Assembly (NCBI GenBank): GCA_039715055.1
Contig: JBDLID010000026.1
Span: forward strand, 1-29,359
DNA: 29,359 nucleotides
From: JBDLID01 sp039715055
GTDB lineage: Bacteria > Desulfobacterota > Desulfobulbia > Desulfobulbales > Desulfocapsaceae
Direction: 5' to 3'
Both the position numbers and the translations under genes were made by a program. The notes below the pieces were generated by a model. It saw nothing but the letters and a program-made list of their open reading frames with translations. It had not been told where the DNA came from and made no database searches. This document shows, one piece after another, positions 15,997 through 22,396 of this stretch; the first letter of the stretch is position 1, and the number at the start of each line of letters is the position of its first letter.

Positions 15997-17821
15997 TTAC
16001 CAGCTCCTCCTTAGATACAAATCTTTCCATTGTGATGGCGTCTACGGGACATCTGTCAGCGCATAATCCGCACCTGATGCAGCGTTCCTCATCCTTGATG
16101 ATGGCTGCCCCTTCACCGACAGGGTCAGCCCCGTATCGATTCTTGTAGAGTTCTGTTAATGTTTCGCTCTCTTCAATATTTTCCAGGCTGACCAGCCGCA
16201 GACAGTATTCAGGACAGACATCGGCACATCCGCCACAGAGAATGCAGCGATCACCGTTGAAGATGGTGTTCACCGCGCAGTTGAGACACCTGGCCCCCTG
16301 CTCTTCAGCCGTCTCTTTTGAAAAGCCGGTCTCCACAAGGGTCTCTATTGACTGGAGTCGATTCTCAACAGGGATCGCAGGCACAGGTTGTTTTTGTATT
16401 TTTTCAAAATCCGCAAGATGTCGTACATCGTTGTCTGCGACTTCGTCCGCATAACTCTCCTGGTGATCTTCCCGGGCCCTGACATCCACATGTTTTGAGC
16501 TGATATACTCGTGGATGGTCAGTGCGCATTTCTTGCCGCTGGCAACCGCGTCAATAACAAGCCTCGGGCCATAGGCAAGATCACCGGCAACGTAGAGACC
16601 GGGTACTGAAGTTGTCAATTGGTCAGCTTCCACCTGGATCATTCCCCGCTCTGTCATGGCTACTTCAAGATCGATATTTTCAAGAAACGACAGGTCATAG
16701 CCCTGGCCGATGGAAAAAAGGATCGTATCAGCTTCAATAGTCAGAACATCTGATTCGTCATAGCGGGGATTGAAGCGCTGCTCGCTGTCAAAGACTGAAA
16801 GACATCGTTTAAAGGAGATCGACCGGACATTGCCGCTGTCATCAGCGTTGATCCGTTCAGGACCATACTCATTGATCCGCTGCACCCCTTCTTCCTCGCC
16901 CTCTTCAATCTCGATATCATCGGCAAGCATTTGCTCAAATTTTTCGATACAGACGAGAGAGACAGCCTCAACCCCTTTTTGCCGGGCCGAGGTTCTGGCG
17001 ACATCATAGGCAACGTTTCCGCCGCCGATGACAACGATTTTTTTCCCTATCTCAACATCTTCTCCGGTGAAAACATCCCGCAGGAAATCAACCCCGCCGA
17101 GAACTCCTTTGAGCTCGTGTCCCTCAATGGGAATGATTCGTGATGTTTTTGCCCCCACCGCCAGCAGGACAGCTGCGGACTGATCATACAGATCCTGCAG
17201 TGAGACATCCCTGCCAACCTGAACCCCGAGCTTGATCTCAACACCAAGATCTTCGATGGCTTCAATTTCTGCAGCAATGAGCTCTCGTGCCAACCGGTAC
17301 GGCGGGATACCGACAGTGCACATGCCGCCGGCGACGTTTTCCATCTCGTAGATCACCGGCTTATAGCCCATGAGGGCAAGTTCGTGGGCACAGGCCAGGC
17401 CGGCAGGGCCTGAACCAACGATGGAGACAGGACGACTCTCTTCCGGAGCGATACCGACAATGCCGTAACCGCTGCGAACAAATCTATCTTTTAATTCTTC
17501 AGCAAAATTTTTCCTGTCTTTATAGATCTCAACGCCAAACTGCTCAGTGACAAAGCGCTTCAGGGCCCGTATGGATACCGGATCATCAATCATTTTCCTT
17601 CTGCAGGCCATTTCACAAGGTGCAGCACAGATCCGGCCACAGATGGAGGCGAGCGGGTTAGGCATCCGGGCAATCCAGTACGCCTCCTCATATTTTCCCT
17701 CTGAAATCGCCCGGACATAGCCCCTGGAATCAGTATCAACAGGACACCCTGTCTGGCACTTGATATTCTGCCTCCAGTATTTGTAGTCCGGCACTACGAC
17801 GGTAAATGATTTCTTACTCAT
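15989..17821 (-). CDS. GltD-like FAD/NAD(P) oxidoreductase with N- and C-terminal Fe-S domains
   Basis: 610 aa from the ATG at 17821; a GTG at 17905 would add 28 residues that overlap a leader ORF. N-terminal Fe-S domain with CQTGCPVD (22-29) and CGRICAAPCEMAC (61-73), FAD site GSGPAGLACA (136-145), NAD(P) site GGGNVAYD (266-273), then a C-terminal ferredoxin-like part with CLNC, CILCGGCADVCPEYC and CIRCGLCADRCP. It resembles the small subunit of glutamate synthase but no large subunit is near. As first large gene of a bc-complex operon it may feed electrons from NAD(P)H or ferredoxin into the quinone pool, which is inference. It overlaps Rieske by eight bases. Confidence 0.85.
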   Translation of the reverse strand: MSKKSFTVVVPDYKYWRQNIKCQTGCPVDTDSRGYVRAISEGKYEEAYWIARMPNPLASICGRICAAPCEMACRRKMIDDPVSIRALKRFVTEQFGVEIYKDRKNFAEELKDRFVRSGYGIVGIAPEESRPVSIVGSGPAGLACAHELALMGYKPVIYEMENVAGGMCTVGIPPYRLARELIAAEIEAIEDLGVEIKLGVQVGRDVSLQDLYDQSAAVLLAVGAKTSRIIPIEGHELKGVLGGVDFLRDVFTGEDVEIGKKIVVIGGGNVAYDVARTSARQKGVEAVSLVCIEKFEQMLADDIEIEEGEEEGVQRINEYGPERINADDSGNVRSISFKRCLSVFDSEQRFNPRYDESDVLTIEADTILFSIGQGYDLSFLENIDLEVAMTERGMIQVEADQLTTSVPGLYVAGDLAYGPRLVIDAVASGKKCALTIHEYISSKHVDVRAREDHQESYADEVADNDVRHLADFEKIQKQPVPAIPVENRLQSIETLVETGFSKETAEEQGARCLNCAVNTIFNGDRCILCGGCADVCPEYCLRLVSLENIEESETLTELYKNRYGADPVGEGAAIIKDEERCIRCGLCADRCPVDAITMERFVSKEELVNE

Positions 17822-17909
17822 AGCTCCACTTTCCAGTAAAAATGATGGTCGCCTTCCCATCCATGGCTTCCGGCAACGAAGAGCCTCTTTTACGGACCAC
17901 CTCACTCAT
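17814..17909 (-). CDS. 31-aa leader ORF coupled to the GltD-like gene
   Basis: Starts with ATG at 17909 behind a strong AGGAGG at eight bases and ends in TAA inside the first codons of the oxidoreductase (ATGAGTAA overlap). The product begins MSEVVRKRGSSLPEAMDG and ends GKWSYE. No domain recognised. The oxidoreductase itself has a poorly placed ribosome site, so translation of this small frame may be needed for it. It could be a coupling leader, a real small protein, or a remnant of an earlier N-terminus. Confidence 0.55.
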   Translation of the reverse strand: MSEVVRKRGSSLPEAMDGKATIIFTGKWSYE

Positions 17910-17972
17910 TGCCTGCGCCTCCTGACCAGCGTATCGATTTTTTCAATTAGTTTGTTATCAAACATTCATATT

Positions 17973-17988
17973 AGCAAAAACCGTGCCG
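17973..17988 (-). promoter_or_regulatory. Sigma-54 -24/-12 promoter of the bc-cbb3 operon
   Basis: On the minus strand the sequence reads CGGCACGGTTTTTGCT, with GG and GC exactly ten bases apart and close to the consensus TGGCAC-N5-TTGCW. Predicted start of transcription is near 17962, about 50 bases before the ATG of the leader ORF. TGTCTC/GAGACA motifs lie 150-340 bases upstream, as expected for an enhancer-dependent promoter. Confidence 0.75.
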
Positions 17989-18119
17989 CATAATTCAATA
18001 TTTCCCGCAAATCATTTCGAAATAAAACAACCTGCAACCAGCTAAGATGACTTCTTTTTTCGACAACGACACCTATTTAAGAAAAAGCTATCCCATGCTC
18101 ATTCTCATATCTCCCTAAT

Positions 18120-18135
18120 GAGACACAATGAGACA
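18120..18135. promoter_or_regulatory. Tandem GAGACA motifs, putative activator site
   Basis: Two GAGACA hexamers begin ten bases apart (18120 and 18130), one helical turn, about 160 bases upstream of the predicted start of the bc-cbb3 operon. Same hexamer as in the dyads at 18228, 19397 and 19522. Candidate binding site of the sigma-54 activator encoded at 19795-21534. The rest of 17910-18322 has no ORF I can support. Confidence 0.5.
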
Positions 18136-18227
18136 TTTTTGTCGATTCCCGTGACGAAAAATTAATTTCCCTCTAATCACCCACTATTTTGAGGTGTTAG
18201 GCACCATGCTTCAAAAAACAGCCTGCA

Positions 18228-18263
18228 GCAGCAGTGTCTCGCGTCAAAATGAGACACTGCTGC
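18228..18263. promoter_or_regulatory. Perfect 13-bp dyad containing TGTCTC-N10-GAGACA
   Basis: Arms GCAGCAGTGTCTC (18228-18240) and its exact complement (18251-18263) enclose ten bases. As DNA this is a symmetric protein site about 270 bases upstream of the sigma-54 promoter at 17973. As RNA from the minus strand it is a strong hairpin downstream of the OmpW gene, followed after seven bases by TTTTTT, so it may also terminate that transcript. Confidence 0.6.
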
Positions 18264-18268
18264 CAAAG

Positions 18269-18300
18269 AGAGACAGGTGAGACACATCCCACCTGTCTCT
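18269..18300. promoter_or_regulatory. 10-bp inverted repeat AGAGACAGGT / ACCTGTCTCT after ompW
   Basis: Arms 18269-18278 and 18291-18300 with a 12-base loop that holds another GAGACA. It lies 22 bases downstream of the OmpW stop. It may be the first half of a double terminator or another activator site; both share the GAGACA core. No T-run follows directly on the minus strand. Confidence 0.5.
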
Positions 18301-18322
18301 ATCGTTGAATTTTCAGTTTGGA

Positions 18323-19042
18323 TCAGAAGGTAAAACCAACGGCAAGGTTGAAGACCAGTGGATCGAGTGTCACATCACTCTTGTGAGTGGTGCCGAGATC
18401 AGTCTTCAGAGTGGCTTCGGTCTCGATACAGATGTACCAGAGTGCTGCATTGATAAAGATGTTCTCTGCAACCATAACATCCATACCCACAACACCTGCC
18501 AGGCCAAAGGAGTCACTGAGATCCATATCGACCGAGTTAACCCCGCCGAGACCGGCAACGGTCGGCAGAGTATTCAGTGTATCAATGAGATCCTGACTGA
18601 CCGTCTCATCAAAAAAGATGGTGTAGTTGAAACCGAGTCCGACATAAGGGTTGAAACGGGCATCTTTACGTCCGAAGTTCCACTGGGCGGTGAGCGTAGG
18701 CGGCAGATGCTTGGTCTTGCCGATATCGACACCATCAAGCTGCTCATCGCCGGTGATAAAGTGACTGAACGGTGTGGCCGCCAGCAGTTCAAAACCCAGG
18801 TGCTCGGACATCATATAGGTTGCGGTAAGGCTGAGCTGGGTGTTGTCATCCACATCCACCCTGGCGTTATCCACCCCGTCCGGAATACCTGTGACCGCGT
18901 CACTGTCGGTGTTGGTAAAAACCGTTCCGGCACCGACACGGACAAGGATATCACCACCATCGTGGGCCATGGCAGTTGTACCTATAGTCAGGAGCAGTCC
19001 AAGGGTACATGTTACAGCAGCAAGTTGTTTGACGACGTTCAT
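18323..19042 (-). CDS. ompW: OmpW-family outer membrane beta-barrel protein
   Basis: 239 aa from the ATG at 19042, fixed by AGGAGG at four bases; longer frames run into the upstream gene. Signal peptide ending TAMA, then an eight-strand barrel with OmpW features: GDILVRVGAGTV at the start, LSLTATYMMSEHLGFELLAATPFSH in the middle, KHLPPTLTAQWNF, PYVGLGFNYTIFF, and a C-terminal VGFTF ending in phenylalanine as barrel proteins do. OmpW forms a small hydrophobic pore in the outer membrane. Preceded by a 68-aa gene and probably expressed with it under sigma-54 control. Confidence 0.92.
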   Translation of the reverse strand: MNVVKQLAAVTCTLGLLLTIGTTAMAHDGGDILVRVGAGTVFTNTDSDAVTGIPDGVDNARVDVDDNTQLSLTATYMMSEHLGFELLAATPFSHFITGDEQLDGVDIGKTKHLPPTLTAQWNFGRKDARFNPYVGLGFNYTIFFDETVSQDLIDTLNTLPTVAGLGGVNSVDMDLSDSFGLAGVVGMDVMVAENIFINAALWYICIETEATLKTDLGTTHKSDVTLDPLVFNLAVGFTF

Positions 19043-19079
19043 AAATCCTCCTCTTAAGAAATAGAATAAAGGGTAAAGT

Positions 19080-19286
19080 TTACCCGACATCACGGACTTG
19101 TCTTTGCTCATGGACAGCAAGCTCACTCTTTGCAGCCTTGCGCATTTTGTAGGCATAGTCCTGCACCAAACCGTAAAGAAGCAGGCAGCCGTCATCCCCG
19201 GCAGCCTCACTCCCTTCCACTGCCAGTTCAATCAATTCCTGGCAGAGTTCCAGCAGGTGGTTAAGGTTTTCATTTTCCGTTCCCAT
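19080..19286 (-). CDS. 68-aa helical cytoplasmic protein upstream of ompW
   Basis: A mostly alpha-helical, acidic protein (MGTENENLNHLLELCQEL..., later DDGCLLLYGLVQDYAYKMRK) with two cysteines and no signal or membrane segment. Similar short proteins are, to my memory, common in sulfate reducers, but I know no function. The ATG at 19286 has AAGGA directly against it, too near for normal initiation, and the sigma-54 promoter at 19298 predicts transcription starting at about the same base, so translation may be leaderless. 37 bases separate it from ompW. Confidence 0.6.
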   Translation of the reverse strand: MGTENENLNHLLELCQELIELAVEGSEAAGDDGCLLLYGLVQDYAYKMRKAAKSELAVHEQRQVRDVG

Positions 19287-19297
19287 TCCTTATTAAT

Positions 19298-19313
19298 AGC
19301 AAATCCCATTCCA
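19298..19313 (-). promoter_or_regulatory. Probable sigma-54 -24/-12 promoter of the 68-aa gene and ompW
   Basis: Minus strand TGGAATGGGATTTGCT: TGG and TTGC with the exact GG-N10-GC spacing. The -12 half is perfect, the -24 half matches in TGG only. The predicted start is near 19287, just before the ATG at 19286. A TGTCTC/GAGACA dyad lies about 110-140 bases upstream. Confidence 0.55.
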
Positions 19314-19396
19314 CCCCGTCGACCAACACAACCATTGTTTAAAATCAATATGTTACGAGCAATCAGACACTAAAGCTTCATAAAAAATCATCAAAC

Positions 19397-19429
19397 AACT
19401 GTCTCGAATGTATCAAATATGAGACAGTT
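19397..19429. promoter_or_regulatory. 9-bp dyad AACTGTCTC / GAGACAGTT, putative activator site
   Basis: Arms 19397-19405 and 19421-19429, spacer 15 bases, centred about 125 bases upstream of the predicted ompW-operon start. Shares the TGTCTC/GAGACA core with the dyad at 18228. Confidence 0.55.
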
Positions 19430-19521
19430 TCTCTTCCCGTCACAACCAATCTTTTACGATCTTCTGACAAGAAGCTGCTAACCATCTAAAAATATCGGGA
19501 AATAAAAGGACAAACAGACAG

Positions 19522-19575
19522 TGTCTCAAATATTTTCAGTGAGACGCCCAGGGAACAGCTGGGACAGATGAGACA
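19522..19575. promoter_or_regulatory. Second TGTCTC/GAGACA cluster upstream of the ompW operon
   Basis: TGTCTC at 19522, GAGACG at 19541 and GAGACA at 19570. Weaker and more irregular than the dyads at 18228 and 19397. The remaining part of 19287-19794 contains no ORF with coding character; only the promoter, these motifs and the terminator at 19724 were recognised. Confidence 0.4.
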
Positions 19576-19723
19576 CTTTTTCTGGTGACGACCTGCCAAT
19601 GTCGCTGCACGAATGTACCACTGTATATCGAAAAGTTTCCCTCTATCGAAAGGAGGCTGCCGGGTGAGTGTGCGAGTGCAGCAGCGATCCGTGACTTATG
19701 CAGGGATGGGGCATGCTCGGTGC

Positions 19724-19758
19724 AAAAAACGTCATTGACAGGCTGACGGGCCAGTCAA
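19724..19758 (-). terminator. Intrinsic terminator of the sigma-54 activator gene
   Basis: On the minus strand, 37 bases after the stop codon, TTGACTGGC and GCCTGTCAA pair as a nine-base stem with one mismatch and a six-base loop; TGACG and then six T follow. Confidence 0.6.
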
Positions 19759-19794
19759 GGCTTTCTAACCTTTGTTGAGGAGGGAGGCGGGCAA

Positions 19795-21534
19795 CTACTT
19801 AAGAGAGGGGTGATGATCAAGAAAACGGTAGAGGGTTGCCCTGCCGACACCAAGATGGCGCGCCGCTTTCGCCTTGTTGCCGTTGCAGGCACCAATTGCC
19901 TGCTGTACCCTGGCTGCGTCAAGCTTGGAGCGTCGCCTGCCGCCGGTCGGTGTCAGGGTGGACTGCTGCCTGCGAAAATCAGGCGGCAGATGCTGTGGAT
20001 CAATCTTTGACTCCGGGCATTTGACCATCAGGTAGCGAATAATATTCTGCAATTCACGAACATTGCCAGGCCAGTTATACTCCATCAGCAAGTTAAGAGT
20101 TTCCTGGGACAATGTCGGCTCTTCCCTGCCCTCCTCTGCTGCCGCCTGACCAATAAAATGGCTGGTCAACAACGGCAGGTCACCAATCCTCTTGCGAAGC
20201 GGCGGCAGCTGCACCGGTACAACGCAGAGCCGATAATAGAGATCCTCCCTGAAGCGGCCTGCCTCGATTTCTGCATTCAGATCCTTATGGGTGGCTGCAA
20301 TAACCCGCACATCCACCTGGGTACTGCCTTCACTGCCAAGTCGCTGGATGATCCCATCCTGCAATACACGCAGAAGCTTCACCTGCATTGCCGATGAAAT
20401 ATCACCTATTTCATCGAGAAATATTGTACCGCCATGGGCAAGTTCAAAACGACCTTTCTTGTTTCTGACAGCTCCGGTAAAGGCGCCCCGCACATGACCA
20501 AACAGTTCACTCTCGAGCAACGTATCGGGAAGAGCGCCGCAGTTGACCGTGACAAAACGCTTGTCTACACGATCACCTTCATTGTGGATGGCGGCAGCAA
20601 CCATCTCCTTGCCGGTTCCGGATTCGCCTAGCACCAGGACCGGTACAGAGGATTCAGCCAGTTCACTGATGGTCTGGAAAATATCGAGCATACTGGCGTC
20701 CCGGCCGATAATGCCTGCAAACTGTTTGGTCTCCCCCAGGCGCCGTACAAGCTCCTGCTCGCGGGTGACATCTTTCATGGAAGCGACAACCCCGATTGGA
20801 GTATTTAAATTGTCACGCAGAGGCACAACATGCATTTCAACCTGTCTGTTTTCCCCGTCGGGACGCCGTACGGTGATCGGGTACGGTTTTGTCGGAAACA
20901 TGGGTATGCTGAGATTTTCTTCACAGAAGGTGCAGTGATTGGTGCAGAATTTTTCCGGAAAAACATCATGGCAGTCACGGCCGAGAACATTTTCACGGCT
21001 TACTCCGGTGATCTCTTCTGCGGCTCGATTAAAGAAAAAAAATCGCCGATTGAGCCCATGGGCAACAATCCCCTCGCTCAGGTTGTCGAGCAGCAGTTCA
21101 CTGTTGTTGCGAGCCTGAACAAGGGCATCAAGATAGCCCTGTTCAAGCAGGTCCCTGACGAGCTGATCTATTCGTCTGTAAATCATACGCCAGCCGGAAG
21201 AACTCTTCTCAGGGTGAGATTCAGTCATGGGATCGGCAAGATACCAGCGGACGAGGGCCGGGTTTCCCGGCAGGGCGGGATAGATGGGTTCTGTTTTTTC
21301 ACAGAAACAGACAATCAGATCAAACTCAAATGGACTGAAGGAATCTATCGAAAGCACATCCGGCAGAGGACAATCCACTTCCCTGAGCATCTCGAGGATC
21401 AGCGGGTTCTTCGGCGTCAGCTGATCAGCTGCAACCGCAGCCTGTATCTTACCTTTGCCAAGGCTGCGCACCGCTGCTGCAGCGAGAATGGCTTTATCAG
21501 GTGGACCGTTCTGTGAAAAAAGGATAGTCGGCAT
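19795..21534 (-). CDS. Sigma-54-dependent activator with degenerate LMW-phosphatase/ArsC-like and PAS domains
   Basis: 579 aa. Residues 1-105 resemble the low-molecular-weight phosphatase/arsenate reductase fold (ILF start; FDLIVCFCEKTEPIYPALPG; VRWYLADP matching the usual W..xDP end), but the catalytic C-x5-R loop reads SQNGPPDKA, so it cannot be an active enzyme of that type. A PAS domain (about 140-260) has C188, C197, C201 and C204, a possible metal or redox site. The AAA+ domain has Walker A GESGTGKE (303-310), GAFTGA (350-355) that contacts sigma-54, and Walker B IFLDEIGD (371-378). A Fis-type helix-turn-helix (AARHLGVGRATLYRFL) ends it. Likely controls the two adjacent sigma-54 promoters. 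Confidence 0.92.
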   Translation of the reverse strand: MPTILFSQNGPPDKAILAAAAVRSLGKGKIQAAVAADQLTPKNPLILEMLREVDCPLPDVLSIDSFSPFEFDLIVCFCEKTEPIYPALPGNPALVRWYLADPMTESHPEKSSSGWRMIYRRIDQLVRDLLEQGYLDALVQARNNSELLLDNLSEGIVAHGLNRRFFFFNRAAEEITGVSRENVLGRDCHDVFPEKFCTNHCTFCEENLSIPMFPTKPYPITVRRPDGENRQVEMHVVPLRDNLNTPIGVVASMKDVTREQELVRRLGETKQFAGIIGRDASMLDIFQTISELAESSVPVLVLGESGTGKEMVAAAIHNEGDRVDKRFVTVNCGALPDTLLESELFGHVRGAFTGAVRNKKGRFELAHGGTIFLDEIGDISSAMQVKLLRVLQDGIIQRLGSEGSTQVDVRVIAATHKDLNAEIEAGRFREDLYYRLCVVPVQLPPLRKRIGDLPLLTSHFIGQAAAEEGREEPTLSQETLNLLMEYNWPGNVRELQNIIRYLMVKCPESKIDPQHLPPDFRRQQSTLTPTGGRRRSKLDAARVQQAIGACNGNKAKAARHLGVGRATLYRFLDHHPSLK

Positions 21535-21665
21535 AGAAGGCGTCTGTTCAATATCAGTTGATTTATTTAACTATATCAAAAAATCCCAATAATAAAAGGC
21601 AGGAAACAGAGAAACATTCTTCTCCATACCAATACACCCGCTCTGCCAGGCCACCTTATATCCAT

Positions 21666-21678
21666 GTAACTATTCAGC
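21666..21678 (+). repeat. Solitary GTAACTATTCAGC repeat end
   Basis: One exact copy of the 13-base repeat end followed by AGCAGCC as in the 27885 element. No clear second end is visible, so it is probably a decayed or partial element between the response regulator and the sigma-54 activator genes. Confidence 0.5.
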
Positions 21679-21724
21679 AGCAGCCGAACGGGTTGACCGG
21701 GTGTCGTGAATCCATTACCGGCCA

Positions 21725-21747
21725 CCTTGAAAATTGCCTTTTCAAGG
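21725..21747 (-). terminator. Hairpin at the end of the response regulator gene
   Basis: A perfect nine-base stem, CCTTGAAAA with TTTTCAAGG, five-base loop, begins four bases after the stop codon of the regulator. No T-run follows, so it may protect the mRNA 3' end or act as a weak terminator. Confidence 0.4.
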
Positions 21748-21751
21748 CACC

Positions 21752-22396
21752 CTACAGGGTAACGATCTTGTGGCGGATGGCATACTTGACCAGACCGGCA
21801 ACCGAATGGATGTCGAGCTTGGTCATGATGTTTTTTCGATGGGTGTCCACTGTACTGGGGGAGATGTATAGGCGTTCGGCAATCTCTGCATTGGTCAACC
21901 CTTCCGCCACCAGCTGGAGGATCTCGGTCTCCCGCCTGGTAAGCAGGCTGGTTGACCCCTGGGCCTGCTTGGTGACCGGATGGGCAAGCTCACGGAACAC
22001 CGAACGCTCAAGCACCGGAGAGACAACGGTCTCCCCTTTGACCACACGCTTTATGGCGGCAACAAGGTGATCAATGGACTCCTCCTTGAGAAGAAAGCCG
22101 GAAGCCTTGGCCCGCAGCGCCTCAACGGCAAAAAATGTATCGCCGTGCATGGTCAGGATCACAATTTTAGTTTTGGGGGCGAGTTTGGCCAGCCGCTTTG
22201 TGACCTCAATTCCGGTTAATCCCGGCATGGCAATATCAACAAGGGCCACATGGGGCTGGAGGCGCTCAATCTCCGCCAGCGACTCCAAACCGTCACTGGC
22301 CTCACCAACAACTTTGACTCCGGGGTTGGCCTCCAGCAGGGTCCGCATGCCCTGGCGAAACATCTGGTGGTCATCAGCAAGAAAAATTGAGATCAT
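21752..22396 (-). CDS. NarL/FixJ-family response regulator
   Basis: 214 aa. Receiver domain with acidic pocket D8/D9, phosphoacceptor D54 in ALVDIAMPG, the switch threonine in ILTMHG and the lysine in FLLKEE. C-terminal LuxR-type helix-turn-helix from LTRRETEILQLVAEGLTNAEIAERL through STVDTHRKNIMTKL. Its ATG overlaps the kinase stop by four bases (ATGA), so the pair is one two-component system. Target genes cannot be read from the window. Confidence 0.95.
   Translation of the reverse strand: MISIFLADDHQMFRQGMRTLLEANPGVKVVGEASDGLESLAEIERLQPHVALVDIAMPGLTGIEVTKRLAKLAPKTKIVILTMHGDTFFAVEALRAKASGFLLKEESIDHLVAAIKRVVKGETVVSPVLERSVFRELAHPVTKQAQGSTSLLTRRETEILQLVAEGLTNAEIAERLYISPSTVDTHRKNIMTKLDIHSVAGLVKYAIRHKIVTL

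Noticed and set aside
19043..19231. Long N-terminus of the OmpW frame (302 aa)
   Set aside because: The first 63 residues overlap the 68-aa gene and precede a clear ribosome site and signal peptide at the ATG 19042.
18120..19575. GAGACA repeats as a CRISPR array
   Set aside because: Repeat units are only six to nine bases, in both orientations, with irregular spacing and no cas genes.
19708..19724. Plus-strand sigma-54 promoter (GGGGCATGCTCGGTGCA, GG-N10-GC)
   Set aside because: No gene follows on the plus strand and the site lies over the terminator T-run of the activator gene; kept only as a remote possibility for an antisense or small RNA.
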